NCBI RefSeq assembly: GCF_001612965.1 | Contig: NZ_BDBL01000012.1 | Span: 1-32,991, forward strand | Length of the DNA stretch: 32,991 bases | Reading direction: 5' to 3' | From: Nocardia kruczakiae NBRC 101016 | GTDB lineage: Bacteria; Actinomycetota; Actinomycetes; Mycobacteriales; Mycobacteriaceae | Part shown: positions 17,534-27,300 of the stretch, one piece after another | How the letters are laid out: each line of letters starts with the position of its first letter | Position numbering within the stretch: position 1 is the stretch's first letter | Notes under the pieces: model-generated | What the model was told of the DNA's origin: nothing | The model's database searches: none | The model's input: the letters and a program-made list of their open reading frames with translations, nothing else | Made by a program: the position numbers and the translations under genes

Positions 17534-17560
17534 ACGGCCCCGCGGACGCCGCGGGGCCGT
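17534..17560. terminator. Perfect 12-bp terminator hairpin between hsp20 and truA
   Basis: ACGGCCCCGCGG, loop ACG, CCGCGGGGCCGT form a perfect GC-rich stem. It lies between the convergent hsp20 and truA genes, 169 bp after hsp20 and 26 bp past the truA stop, and could serve both strands. There is no T-run. Confidence 0.75.
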
Positions 17561-17586
17561 CGGCCGTCCGGAACACGTAGCGGCTG

Positions 17587-18522
17587 TCAGCTACCGCAGC
17601 AACCGTCCGGCTCGGGGATCGTGCGCATCTCCCGGGTTTCGGCGTTGCGGGCGGCGAGGTCGGCATCCGCCGGGTAGTCGACGGCGATCAGACTCAATCC
17701 GTGGGCCGGCGCCACGGTGACGGAGCTGGATCGTTCCCGTTCCGCGAGAAGGCTTTCCACCCATTCGGGAGTGCGGCGCCCCTCCCCCACCGCCAGCACC
17801 GCGCCCACCAAGCTGCGAACCATGGACCAGCAGAAGGCGTCGGCGCTGACATAGGCGGTGAGCAGCTGCGCGGGGCGGTCCACGGACGGTTCCGCGGCCG
17901 CGGCGGACTCGTCGCCCCGATTCGCCGAGTCGGCGGCGAGCGCAGGGGCGACAGGCGTCGTCACCCAATCGAAGCGCTGCAATTCGCGGACCGTCGTCGC
18001 ACCTTCGCGCCGGCGGCAGAATGCGGCGAAGTCGTGCAGCCCCAACAGCTTTCGCGATGCCTCCCGCATGGCGCCGAGATCGACGCCGGGGCGGCAGGCG
18101 ACCACGCTGCGCGCCTGCAGCGGTGGCGCCCCGTAGGGGGCGGTGGTGAGCCGATACGCGTAGTGGCGGCGGATCGCGGAGAAGCGGGCGTCGAATTCCG
18201 GTGGCGCCGAGCGGATCCCGGTGACACGGACATCCTTGGGCAGGAAGCGCGCCAGCCGGTGCAGCAGCTTGTCGTAGTCGGGCAGCGCGGTCGTGTCGAA
18301 ATGCGCGACCTGCCCTTCCGCGTGGACACCGGCGTCGGTCCGGCCGGCCACCGTCAGCTGAATCGGTTCGCGCAGGACCTTGCTCAGCGACTCCTCGAGC
18401 ACACCCTGCACCGTCCGCAGGCCGGGCTGGCGGGCCCAGCCGGTGAAATCGGTACCGTCGTAGGCGATATCGAGCCGTACTCGAACCGCAACCGAGGTTG
18501 CCGCCGCATCCTGCATGGTCAC
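17587..18522 (-). CDS. truA: tRNA pseudouridine(38-40) synthase TruA
   Basis: 311-residue enzyme that converts uridines 38-40 of the tRNA anticodon arm to pseudouridine. The N-terminal motif [19 protein letters not shown] and the catalytic-loop motif [19 protein letters not shown] (nucleophile Asp63) are intact. RRHYAYRL and the C-terminal block [20 protein letters not shown] match the family. An Ala/Glu-rich insert (about residues 206-228, [19 protein letters not shown]) lengthens one loop, and the protein ends in GCCGS. GTG at 18522 is chosen because AGGAA lies 6 nt upstream; ATG at 18516 or 18528 are alternatives. It follows rplQ after 111 bp holding two hairpins, so it may be read by residual transcription from the ribosomal operon. 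The order rpoA-rplQ-truA is the same in M. tuberculosis. Confidence 0.95.
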   Translation of the reverse strand: MTMQDAAATSVAVRVRLDIAYDGTDFTGWARQPGLRTVQGVLEESLSKVLREPIQLTVAGRTDAGVHAEGQVAHFDTTALPDYDKLLHRLARFLPKDVRVTGIRSAPPEFDARFSAIRRHYAYRLTTAPYGAPPLQARSVVACRPGVDLGAMREASRKLLGLHDFAAFCRRREGATTVRELQRFDWVTTPVAPALAADSANRGDESAAAAEPSVDRPAQLLTAYVSADAFCWSMVRSLVGAVLAVGEGRRTPEWVESLLAERERSSSVTVAPAHGLSLIAVDYPADADLAARNAETREMRTIPEPDGCCGS

Positions 18523-18548
18523 AGCCATTTCCTGGTTAACATGAGCGA

Positions 18549-18578
18549 AGCCCGCCGACCCGGAGGGGACGGCGGGCT
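18549..18578 (-). terminator. Second hairpin in the rplQ-truA spacer
   Basis: AGCCCGCCG (18549-18557) pairs with CGGCGGGCT (18570-18578) across a 12-nt loop. It lies downstream of rplQ and just upstream of truA on the same strand. It could be a partial terminator or a processing site rather than a full stop. Confidence 0.5.
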
Positions 18579-18607
18579 CACTCGTGAATTCCCGACGCAG
18601 ATCGAGA

Positions 18608-18630
18608 GGTCCCCGCACGCGGCGGGGACC
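18608..18630 (-). terminator. Terminator hairpin directly after rplQ
   Basis: GGTCCCCGC (18608-18616) pairs with GCGGGGACC (18622-18630) across a 5-nt loop, 3 bp past the rplQ stop. It is the likely end of the infA-rplQ operon, followed by a second hairpin before truA. Confidence 0.65.
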
Positions 18631-18633
18631 AAC

Positions 18634-19176
18634 TCATTCCGCCTTGTCCTCGGCGGGAGCCTCGGTGGACTCCGCCTCGGCGGCCTCATCGGCCTTCGCC
18701 TCGGCAGCCTCGTCGGCCTTCGCCTCGGTGGCCTCGTCGGCCTTGGCCTCGGTCTTGGCCTCGGTCTTGGCCTGCTGGGCGGCGACCCGGCGGGCGCGAT
18801 CGGCCTCGTTGGTCACGGTCTTCTCCCGGACCAGCTCGATGATCGCCATCGGCGCGTTGTCACCCTTGCGGGGAACGGTCTTGATGATGCGGGTGTAGCC
18901 ACCATCACGACCCTCGAACGACGGTCCGATGTTCGCGAAGAGCTCGTGCAGGACATCCTTGTTGCGGATGACCTTGAGCACCTCGCGGCGGTCGGCCAGC
19001 GTGCCGGCCTTGGCCTTGGTGACCAGCTTCTCGGCGTAGGGGCGCAGCGCCTTGGCCTTGGCCTCGGTGGTCGTGATCCGACCGTGCTCGAAGAGCGCCG
19101 TGGCCAGATTGGCGAAGATCGCCTTCTGGTGCGACGCCGACCCGCCGAAGCGAGCACCCTTCTTGGGCTTGGGCAT
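18634..19176 (-). CDS. rplQ: 50S ribosomal protein L17 (bL17) with repetitive C-terminal tail
   Basis: 180-residue ribosomal protein of the large subunit. The first ~120 residues are standard bL17 ([20 protein letters not shown], then [20 protein letters not shown] and [20 protein letters not shown]). From about residue 135 it carries an acidic Ala/Glu/Lys tail with EAKADEA repeats not present in E. coli L17 (127 residues) but common in actinobacteria. An AAGGAGAA ribosome-binding site precedes the ATG. It is last in the infA-rpmJ-rpsM-rpsK-rpsD-rpoA-rplQ series, 49 bp after rpoA. Confidence 0.98.
   Translation of the reverse strand: MPKPKKGARFGGSASHQKAIFANLATALFEHGRITTTEAKAKALRPYAEKLVTKAKAGTLADRREVLKVIRNKDVLHELFANIGPSFEGRDGGYTRIIKTVPRKGDNAPMAIIELVREKTVTNEADRARRVAAQQAKTEAKTEAKADEATEAKADEAAEAKADEAAEAESTEAPAEDKAE
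18674..18745 (-). repeat. Three 24-bp tandem repeats in the rplQ tail
   Basis: Three consecutive 24-bp units (18674-18697, 18698-18721, 18722-18745) differ at a few positions. Read on the minus strand they encode the EAKADEA(A/T) octapeptide repeat of the L17 C-terminus. Similar KTEA units follow towards the domain core. Confidence 0.85.
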
Positions 19177-19225
19177 TGGTTGTTCTCCTTAGGAAAGGCC
19201 GAGCGGGGCTGCCACCCCGGAAGGC

Positions 19226-20311
<1,086 letters not shown>

Positions 20312-20336
20312 CTATTTGACGCCCACGAACTGGGGT

Positions 20337-20372
20337 GTGGATGAGCACGATCAGCGTCGAATGCTCATCCAC
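20337..20372 (-). other. 11-bp hairpin in the rpsD-rpoA spacer
   Basis: GTGGATGAGCA (20337-20347) and TGCTCATCCAC (20362-20372) pair perfectly across a 14-nt loop. The element lies in the 104-bp gap between rpsD and rpoA, 16 bp after the rpsD stop and 52 bp before the rpoA start. It may act as an attenuator, a processing site or a translational control element; no T-run follows. Confidence 0.65.
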
Positions 20373-20388
20373 CAGCAGCACGAACGGC

Positions 20389-20994
20389 TTACTTCGAGTA
20401 GTACTCGACGATGAGCTGTTCGTTCAGCGGCACATCGATCTGCGCGCGTTCCGGAAGCTGGTGGACCAGGATCCGCAGCCGGTTCGGAACGACCTGCAGC
20501 CAGCCCGGGATCGGGCGATCGCCCTGGGTCTCACGGGCGACCTGGAACGGCAGCGTCGGCAGCGACTTCTCCTTGACATCGATGATGTCGTACTGGGAGA
20601 CCTGGAAGCTGGGGACGTCGACCTTGCGGTTGTTCACCAGGAAGTGGCCGTGGGAGACCAGCTGGCGGGCCTGGCGGCGGGTGCGCGCCAGACCGGCGCG
20701 GTACACGACGTTGTCCAGACGCGACTCGAGCAGCTGCAGCATGTTGTCGCCGGTCTTACCCTTGCGACGGTTCGCCTCTTCGTAGTAACGGCGGAACTGC
20801 TTCTCCATGACGCCGTAGGTGAAGCGGGCCTTCTGCTTCTCCTGCAGCTGGAGCAGGTACTCACTCTCCTTGATCCGCGCGCGGCCGTGCTGGCCGGGCG
20901 GGTAGGGACGACGCTCGAACGCCTGGTCGCCTCCGACGAGGTCGACACGCAGACGACGCGACTTGCGGGTGATGGGGCCTGTATAACGAGCCAT
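20389..20994 (-). CDS. rpsD: 30S ribosomal protein S4 (uS4), zinc-free form
   Basis: 201-residue primary 16S rRNA-binding protein of the small subunit. The sequence is near-standard for mycolata: MARYTGPITRKSRRLRVDLV at the start, the S4 RNA-binding domain RLDNVVYRAGLARTRRQARQ with LVSHGHFLVNNRKV, and the end PLNEQLIVEYYSK. The N-terminal four-cysteine zinc site of C+ S4 proteins is absent, so this is the zinc-independent form, as in M. tuberculosis. In E. coli S4 represses the alpha operon by binding its mRNA; whether that applies here is open. It lies 21 bp after rpsK. Confidence 0.99.
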   Translation of the reverse strand: MARYTGPITRKSRRLRVDLVGGDQAFERRPYPPGQHGRARIKESEYLLQLQEKQKARFTYGVMEKQFRRYYEEANRRKGKTGDNMLQLLESRLDNVVYRAGLARTRRQARQLVSHGHFLVNNRKVDVPSFQVSQYDIIDVKEKSLPTLPFQVARETQGDRPIPGWLQVVPNRLRILVHQLPERAQIDVPLNEQLIVEYYSK

Positions 20995-21015
20995 TTTTCG
21001 CTAAATCCTTTCCCG

Positions 21016-21429
21016 CTAGACGCGACGCCGCTTGGGCGGACGGCAGCCGTTGTGCGGCTGCGGGGTGACGTCGGAGATCGTGCCCACCTCGAGGCCGGCG
21101 GCCTGCAGCGAGCGGATCGCGGTCTCACGGCCCGAACCCGGACCCTTGACGAACACGTCGACCTTCTTGACGCCGTTCTCCTGCGCCTTGCGGGCGGCGT
21201 TCTCGGCGGCGAGCTGCGCGGCGAACGGGGTCGACTTACGCGAACCCTTGAAGCCGACGTGGCCCGACGACGCCCACGAGATCACGTTGCCCTCGGGGTC
21301 GGTGATCGAGACGATCGTGTTGTTGAACGTGGACTTGATGTGCGCGTGGCCGTGCGGGACGTTCTTCTTGTCCCGGCGACGCGCCTTCTGGGACTTCTTG
21401 GGGCCCGAGGCCCGACTCTTAGGAGGCAT
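21016..21429 (-). CDS. rpsK: 30S ribosomal protein S11 (uS11)
   Basis: 137-residue protein of the small-subunit platform. The basic N-terminal extension ([20 protein letters not shown]) is followed by the conserved core [39 protein letters not shown] and the closing motif [20 protein letters not shown]. Length fits actinobacterial S11. It starts 10 bp after the rpsM stop, so the two are translated from one message. Confidence 0.99.
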   Translation of the reverse strand: MPPKSRASGPKKSQKARRRDKKNVPHGHAHIKSTFNNTIVSITDPEGNVISWASSGHVGFKGSRKSTPFAAQLAAENAARKAQENGVKKVDVFVKGPGSGRETAIRSLQAAGLEVGTISDVTPQPHNGCRPPKRRRV

Positions 21430-21439
21430 TCAGCTATCC

Positions 21440-21811
21440 CTACTTCTTCTTGCCGGCGACGGTCTTCTTCGGACCCTTGCGCGTGCGCGCATTGGTCTTG
21501 GTCCGCTGTCCGCGCACCGGCAGGTGGCGGCGATGGCGGATGCCCTGGTAGCAGCCGATCTCGATCTTGCGGCGGATGTCGGCCTGCACCTCACGGCGCA
21601 GGTCACCTTCGACCTTGAATTCCGACGCCTCGATGTAATCGCGCAACCGGGTGACGTCGTCGTCGGTGAGATCCTTCGACCGCAGGTCGGGGCTGACGCC
21701 GGTGGCGGCCAGGATCTCGTGCGCACGGGTGCGCCCGATCCCGAAAATGTAGGTCAGTGCGATCTCCATGCGCTTCTCGCGCGGGAGATCGACGCCCATC
21801 AGACGTGCCAT
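21440..21811 (-). CDS. rpsM: 30S ribosomal protein S13 (uS13)
   Basis: 123-residue protein of the small-subunit head that contacts P-site tRNA and the large subunit. Conserved parts: [40 protein letters not shown], the [20 protein letters not shown] motif and a Lys-rich tail ending VAGKKK. The gene is preceded by 223 bp of hairpin-rich spacer after rpmJ and followed closely by rpsK. GGAAGCTGCC upstream of the ATG supplies a weak ribosome-binding site. Confidence 0.99.
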   Translation of the reverse strand: MARLMGVDLPREKRMEIALTYIFGIGRTRAHEILAATGVSPDLRSKDLTDDDVTRLRDYIEASEFKVEGDLRREVQADIRRKIEIGCYQGIRHRRHLPVRGQRTKTNARTRKGPKKTVAGKKK

Positions 21812-22034
21812 GTGGCAGCTTCCTTAACTGTTGCGGAGGTCTGCTCCCTGTCCGTCCCCTCGAATGGGGCCCCGGCCTCCGTTCCGGGGGTAGGTCGTCC
21901 GTCCGCTCTCCGCTCGTTTCCGAGGCGGCGAGCTCGCCGACGGCGACTGGCGCTGGGAGGTCTTCTTTTCTGTGCCAATCCGAACTGCGTTCGGTGCTTG
22001 GCTGGTGAACCCCTGCGTCGGGGTGCAGTCCAGG
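21812..22034 (-). other. Structured rpmJ-rpsM spacer
   Basis: This 223-bp stretch holds no gene that I can support. It contains several inverted repeats: a perfect 14-bp palindrome CGGCGAGCTCGCCG (21926-21939), ACCCC/GGGGT arms at 22009-22024, and GC-rich arms near 21860-21890. A secondary promoter, attenuator or ribosomal-protein binding leader for rpsM could lie here; none is proven. Confidence 0.45.
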
Positions 22035-22148
22035 TCAGCCCTGACGCTGCTTGTGACGCAGGTTGTCGCAGATCACCATGACCCGGCCGTTACGGCGGAT
22101 CACCTTGCACTTCTCGCAGATCTTCTTGACGCTCGGCTGAACCTTCAC
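22035..22148 (-). CDS. rpmJ: 50S ribosomal protein L36 (bL36), zinc-ribbon form
   Basis: 37-residue protein of the large subunit, read on the minus strand from GTG at 22148-22146 ([20 protein letters not shown], then [17 protein letters not shown]). The zinc ligands of the C+ form are present: CEKC, then Cys and His in ICDNLRH. Length and sequence match the family exactly. A GGACGGAC stretch upstream is the only ribosome-binding candidate. It lies 168 bp after infA across a spacer with strong hairpins. The same infA-rpmJ-rpsM order is found in M. tuberculosis. Confidence 0.97.
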   Translation of the reverse strand: MKVQPSVKKICEKCKVIRRNGRVMVICDNLRHKQRQG

Positions 22149-22193
22149 GTCCGTCCAATCTGGTTGTGGTTCACAGGGGTGTGAACACAGGTG

Positions 22194-22217
22194 TTCCCCA
22201 GTCGTACGACTGGGGAA
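22194..22217. repeat. Perfect 24-bp palindrome in the infA-rpmJ spacer
   Basis: The arms TTCCCCAGTCGT and ACGACTGGGGAA are exact reverse complements with no intervening base. On RNA this would fold as a 10-bp stem with a GTAC loop. It lies 46 bp upstream of rpmJ. Confidence 0.8.
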
Positions 22218-22292
22218 GTCTTTTGTCGCGGATCCCGAGGCCGGAGCCCCGAAATGCCGCGAGAGCTCCGGAGCCTCGGCTCCCGAACTCCC

Positions 22293-22312
22293 TCCGGGGA
22301 TCGGTCCCCGGA
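22293..22312 (-). terminator. Hairpin just after infA
   Basis: TCCGGGGA (22293-22300) pairs with TCCCCGGA (22305-22312) across a TCGG loop, 4 bp past the infA stop. A longer imperfect hairpin lies next to it at about 22229-22279. Since the ribosomal genes continue downstream, it is more likely a partial terminator or processing site. Confidence 0.55.
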
Positions 22313-22316
22313 AAAC

Positions 22317-22538
22317 TCACTTGTAGCGGTAGACGATGCGACCGCGGGACAAGTCGTAGGGAGAAAGCTCCACGACCACGCGGTCCTCGGGCAGGATGCG
22401 GATGTAGTGCTGACGCATCTTGCCGCTGATGTGCGCGAGAACTTTGTGACCGTTCTCCAGCTCGATGCGGAACATCGCATTCGGCAGTGGCTCGATAACT
22501 CGACCCTCGACCTCGATGGCCCCGTCTTTCTTCGCCAT
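22317..22538 (-). CDS. infA: Translation initiation factor IF-1
   Basis: 73-residue OB-fold protein that occupies the ribosomal A site during initiation. The sequence ([20 protein letters not shown], then [20 protein letters not shown] and [20 protein letters not shown]) is standard for actinobacteria. GGAGGAT directly precedes the ATG. It is first in the ribosomal block, and the 269-bp region upstream (22539-22807) must hold the main promoter. Confidence 0.99.
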   Translation of the reverse strand: MAKKDGAIEVEGRVIEPLPNAMFRIELENGHKVLAHISGKMRQHYIRILPEDRVVVELSPYDLSRGRIVYRYK

Positions 22539-22807
22539 ATCCTCCGCGATCCCGCTTACGTTGAAACCCTGTGTGGTCTCAACTCTTCGGCTAGCTTGTC
22601 ACTGCAGTTACCGGTGCACTCCAGTCGACCCGGTGCCATACTCTTCGTAGTCACATGCGGACACGCAGTCAGAGAAACTACACGCATTCGCATGAACACA
22701 GACGTCGGGCAGGTGCACCGCCGACCAAGCTTACCCGTGCGTCCACGATCCGGCCAAATGCGGTCCCCTCGCGCCGTCCGCGGCGGTCCGAAGCACCGCC
22801 TCCGCGC
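22539..22807 (-). promoter_or_regulatory. Upstream region of the infA-rpoA ribosomal operon
   Basis: 269 bp between the end of an MFS gene and infA, both on the minus strand. No gene is seen. The stretch from about 22560 to 22700 is richer in A/T than its surroundings, as expected for a strong promoter. A possible pair CTGACT (complement of 22667-22672), 17 nt, TACGAA (complement of 22644-22649) is weak; the real start point cannot be fixed by eye. Confidence 0.45.
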
Positions 22808-24076
22808 TCAGTGGTCGGCGAGCGGGCCGCGCCCGGTGAGCGGGCCCCACGCCGCGATCAAGCCGAGCATCAGCACCAGCGCGATCGTGATGACCGTGAA
22901 CACCGCGCCCGGACCGTGGCTGTCCAGCAGCGGAAGCAGCAGGAACGGCTGGATGGCGGTGCTCAGTTTCGACAGCGAATAGGCCGTACCCGAGGCGGTG
23001 CCGCGCACGGTCGTGGGAAACGATTCCGGCAGATACGTGTGCAGGGCGTTGGAGAAGACGTTGCTGGCCAGGGTGAACAGGCCGCCCGACAGCAGGATCA
23101 GCGGCACGCTCGTGGCGAATCCGAAGATCAGGCCGAACAGCGCCATCAGCGCGGCCGAGGCCATCACCAGATATTTGCGCTCGACGCGCTCGATCAGCGG
23201 AATCGACAGCAGCGAACCCAGCGGATAGCCGAGGTAGGTGACGGTCAGATAGCCGAGGGAGTTCACCACCGTGAACCCCTTGTGCTGCAACACCAGCACC
23301 GCCAGCGTGCCGAAGCCGTAGTAGCCGAAGACCTGCAGGATCATCACCGCGGAGAACAGCAGGGTGCGCCCGCGGTTGGCGCCGCGCAGGATTTCGGTGA
23401 ACGCCACCTTCGACCCGGCGGTCGCGGCCTTGTCGCGCTGGGCCTGCCAGTGCGGCGATTCGGGCATGTGCCGGCGGGCGACGAAGACCAGCGCGGCGCC
23501 GAAGCCGCCGAAGACGAACAGCCAGCGCCAGCCGTCGGTGCCGAACGGTTCCAGCGGCACCAGCCACCGGGCCAGGAATCCGACGGTCGGCACCGCGCAG
23601 AAGCCGATGGTGTAGGCGATGGCGATCATCCGGCCGCGGACCTGCGGCGGCATCACCTCCGACAGGTAGGTGTCGGAGACGGTCATCTCCGCGCCGATGC
23701 CGAGTCCGGCGAGCACGCGGGTCGCCATCAGGAACCAGACGTCGGGGCTGAACGCGCCGAGCAGGGTGAACCCGGCGTACACCCCGATATTGACCATGAA
23801 CATCCGGCGGCGCCCGAACAGGTCCGAGAGCCGGCCGATGACCAGGGCACCGAGGAACTGGCCGACGAAGGCCGAGGCGAGGATGCCGCTCAGCTGATAG
23901 GTCGACAGCGCGAGCTGCTGCTTCAGCACGCCGGTGATGGTCCCGGCGAGGAACAGTTCGTAGAGATCGAAGAACAGGCCCAGGCCGACCAGCGCGACGA
24001 GCTTGCGATGAACCGGCCGGACGGGAAGTTCGTCCAACCGGGCCGCGCGGGGATCATCGCCCGCGGTGATTGCCAT
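22808..24076 (-). CDS. MFS transporter, sugar-porter/metabolite symporter type
   Basis: 422-residue inner-membrane carrier with about 12 hydrophobic segments. Signatures: FFDLYELFLAGTITGVL in helix 1, GRLSDLFGRRRMF in loop 2-3, RVLAGLGIGAEMTVSDTYLS in helix 4, PESPHW after helix 6 (close to the sugar-porter PESPRW), and ESFPTTVRGTASG in the second half. These point to the sugar-porter/NiaP-like metabolite symporter branch; the substrate is unknown. ATG at 24076 (MAITAGDD) is chosen with GGGAG 9 nt upstream; the longer frame to 24100 adds 8 unlike residues. It ends 269 bp upstream of infA and is divergent from the ParA-like operon across 175 bp. Confidence 0.92.
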   Translation of the reverse strand: MAITAGDDPRAARLDELPVRPVHRKLVALVGLGLFFDLYELFLAGTITGVLKQQLALSTYQLSGILASAFVGQFLGALVIGRLSDLFGRRRMFMVNIGVYAGFTLLGAFSPDVWFLMATRVLAGLGIGAEMTVSDTYLSEVMPPQVRGRMIAIAYTIGFCAVPTVGFLARWLVPLEPFGTDGWRWLFVFGGFGAALVFVARRHMPESPHWQAQRDKAATAGSKVAFTEILRGANRGRTLLFSAVMILQVFGYYGFGTLAVLVLQHKGFTVVNSLGYLTVTYLGYPLGSLLSIPLIERVERKYLVMASAALMALFGLIFGFATSVPLILLSGGLFTLASNVFSNALHTYLPESFPTTVRGTASGTAYSLSKLSTAIQPFLLLPLLDSHGPGAVFTVITIALVLMLGLIAAWGPLTGRGPLADH

Positions 24077-24251
24077 TTCGATACGCTCCCGACCTCGCAA
24101 ATAGGGGGCAACCGAACCCGCCGACAGGCGTCGCGGCGCGCGGTCCGACCGGCTCGTCGGCTGTGGGTAGGACGCCCGTCACGGCCGATGGCCCTCGCGT
24201 AAACTACCGGCTGTCCAGGAAATCGGTCCAGCAGATCCCAGGGGGACACCC

Positions 24252-24356
24252 GTGAGCGTGCGCAGCGAGCGAATTACGGACGCAGCGCCCTCGAACCCGA
24301 TCGGCACGATCCTCGGCGAGGCCCCGACCACGAACCGCGGTGAGGTACTGCCGTGA
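24252..24356 (+). CDS. 34-residue leader ORF coupled to the ParA-like gene
   Basis: A GTG at 24252 with a good GGGGGACACCC ribosome-binding site opens a 34-residue frame (MSVRSERITDAAPSNPIGTI, then LGEAPTTNRGEVLP). Its TGA (24354-24356) overlaps the GTG of the next gene in the arrangement GTGA, which is typical of translational coupling. No family is recognised; there is no membrane segment or cysteine. It could be a real small protein or a leader that sets translation of the large downstream gene. Codon usage with G/C in third positions favours true coding. Confidence 0.6.
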   Translation: MSVRSERITDAAPSNPIGTILGEAPTTNRGEVLP

Positions 24357-27300
24357 GTCGCAACAACAACGATCTGCCCATGCTGCCCCCGTGGCTGTCG
24401 GAGAGCGATGTCACGCAGACGGGGTACGAAGCGCCGGTCGAGAACCTTCCGCACGAGGAGTACATCCCGGAGGACAACGGTCCGCGACGGTTGTTCTCCC
24501 GCAAATCCGACGACCGGGCGGAATCCGACAAGAAGGAGTCCGACCGGAAGTGGCGGAAATCCCGCCGCAAGGACAAGACAGACGCCGAGCCGGCCGCCGA
24601 TGAGGGGTCGCCCTCGTGGGGGCCGCCCGATACCGTCCGGCCGCAGGGCGATGCGCAGCCGGGGCCGGAGTTGTTGCGCGGCAACGGTTCTCAGGGTTCC
24701 GAATCTTTGCCGTGGCAGCAGCACACGCCTGAGAGCTACCGTCCGGACGGCGTCCAAGGTGTGATCCCGGCCGACTTCCGTGCGCAGCAACAGAATCAAT
24801 TCCCGCAGCCGCCGGTACAGCCGCAACCACCCATGCAGCCGCAGCAGCCCCCGACGCAGCCGCCTGGGCCGTGGAACTCGTCGCCTTCGACGCCGCCCGC
24901 GCCGATGCGGGATACGCCGCACCTTCCCGCACAGCCGCCGACCGCGGATTCGTCGTCCACCTCCGCGGCGCCGTCGCGCCACGACTTCGGCCGGCCGCCC
25001 GCCACCGCACAGCCGAATCCCGCTCCGGTGCCGCAGGCTCCCGCACCACGTCCTGAGCAGGCGTCCGGCCCGGTCGTCCCGCAGCCCGCCGAGCCGCTGT
25101 CCGGCGAGATTCCGGCGGCACCGCCACAGACTCCTGCCCGGCCGCCGATTCCGCCTGCACCGCAACACCTGCCGAGCGCTGCTGTCCCGGCCGCCGACGG
25201 CGCGGACGCGGAGATGACCGTGCGGGTGACGCGTCGGCCCAACCTGCCGCCGCCGCCCCAGCAGTCGGCACCCACTCCACCGCCGCTGCCCGAATGGCCG
25301 GATCCGGCTCCCCCGACCCGTTCCGGTCCACCGCCGCGCCTGGGCGTGCCGGAGGGATATGAGAGTGCGTCGTCGGACGCGAACAGGGTTGGATCGGCGA
25401 GCAGCCCTGTCGGGTCGGCCCCGGACGCGAGTGGTCCAGCCGAGAAGGCGAACGCCGACACTTCGGGCGTCGCGGAGGAGGCACCCGCGTGGCTCGGCCG
25501 TGCGACGGAGCCCTCGCCCGCGTCGGGCGAATCCGCACCCCGGCTCGACGACGCTGCGGAGGCGTCGGTCGCGCATCGACCGCCCGGGGATTCGGGCGCG
25601 CCCGGCGAGACCGCGGTATCGAATACCTCTGGCGCGGATCTGCCCGTCGCAGCGGACGATACGGGGCATGGTGGCGGCACGTGGGATGCCTTCGCGGCCG
25701 GTAGCGATTCGACTTCCGGTACACGGCCTCCCCTTCCGCCGACGGTGGGAACCCATGCGCCGGAGAGTGATTCGGGTGCGTCGTCGGTGGTCGGCGGTGT
25801 CGGGTTCTACGGCGCCGGTAACGCGGACACCGGTGCGGCCGGTTCGGCGGGGCAACAGTGGAGCGGGCGGCATCGGCTCGCCTCCGAGCCGGTGGCGGCA
25901 CAGGAACTCCCCGTGCGGCCCGGGCCGGACAGGGGTGCCGCCGCGTGGAACGGCGCCGACGCGGCACCAGCGCAGTCCGAAGCGCGGCCGCAGACGCCCC
26001 ACGCCGCGGGCCCGCAGTACGGCGCGGTGCCACAGACACCGCAGTATCAGCAGCCGCCCGCTGCGGAATTCGGTACGCACACAGCACATTCCGGCCCCAC
26101 GCCGCAGGCTCCGAATGCCGAATCGACGATGGTCGCCGGTCCTCAGGGCGTGTCGCAGCCTCGGATTCCGCAGGCGGCCCCGGACGCACAGTGGCACAGC
26201 GCACCGCAACCGCCGCCACAGGTGCCGGGTCCGGCGACCGGTCCCGAACAGCAGTGGGCCGCACGACAGGCGGATCAGTATTCCCAGCCGCAGCAGTACG
26301 CCCAGCCGAATCCGTATATGCCGGGGCAGCAGGCCGGTTCGCCCGAGCAGTTTCAGCACGCCCCCAATCCGCAGGCCCCGCAGGCGCAGGCGCAGGCGCA
26401 GGCGCAGGCGCAGTATCAGCAGTTCCAGCAGGGTCAGCCGCCGCAGCAGTACCCGCCGAACGGCGTGACGCCCTCACTGGAGGATGTCCCGATGCGCCGG
26501 GCGAAGAAGGCGCCCGGCTCAGGCTGGCGGCGCGCGGTGCACCACATGTCGGGTGGCGCCATCAATCCGGGTATGTCAGCGGAGGAGCTGCGCCTGCAGG
26601 AACTGGTGGCGCGCATCCGGCAGCCGGTGCGTGGCGACTACCGGATCGCCACCCTGTCCCTGAAGGGCGGTGTCGGCAAGACCACCACCACCATGGGCAT
26701 CGGCTCGATCTTCGCCTCCATCCGCGGTGACCGCGTGATCGCCGTCGACGCCAACCCGGACTTCGGCACACTGTCGCAGCGGGTGCCGCTGCAGACCCGG
26801 TCCACGGTGCGGGACCTGTTGCTGGATCAGCAGATTCGCAGTTACGGCGATGTGCGCCGGCACACCTCGCAGGCCACCAGCCGGCTGGAAGTACTCGCCA
26901 GCGAACGTGACCCGGCGGCGTCGGAATCGTTCAGCGAGGACGAGTACCGCCAGGTGCTGCGCGTGCTGCAGCGGTTCTACAACATCATCCTCACCGATTG
27001 CGGCACCGGACTGATGCATTCGGCGATGGCGGGTGTGCTGGATCTGGCGCATTCGCTGGTGCTGATCTCGTCGTCGGCGATCGACGGCGCCCGTAGCGCG
27101 GCCGCGACGCTGGACTGGCTCTCGCTGCACGGGCACGATCACCTGGTGCGCAATGCCGTCGTGGTGATCAACCTGCCGCGCGAGGGCTCACCGAATGTGG
27201 CGATTCAGCATCTGCGCGAGTACTTCCTGGCCCGGTGCCGCGCCGTGCACGTCATCCCCTACGACCCGCATCTGGCCGAGGGCGCCGAGATCGACCTGGC

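Noticed and set aside
24179..26359. Minus-strand open frame of 726 codons
   Set aside because: It is antisense to the Pro/Gln-rich part of the ParA-like gene and is made of low-complexity Arg/Gly residues; the sense strand carries the ribosome-binding site and the known domain.
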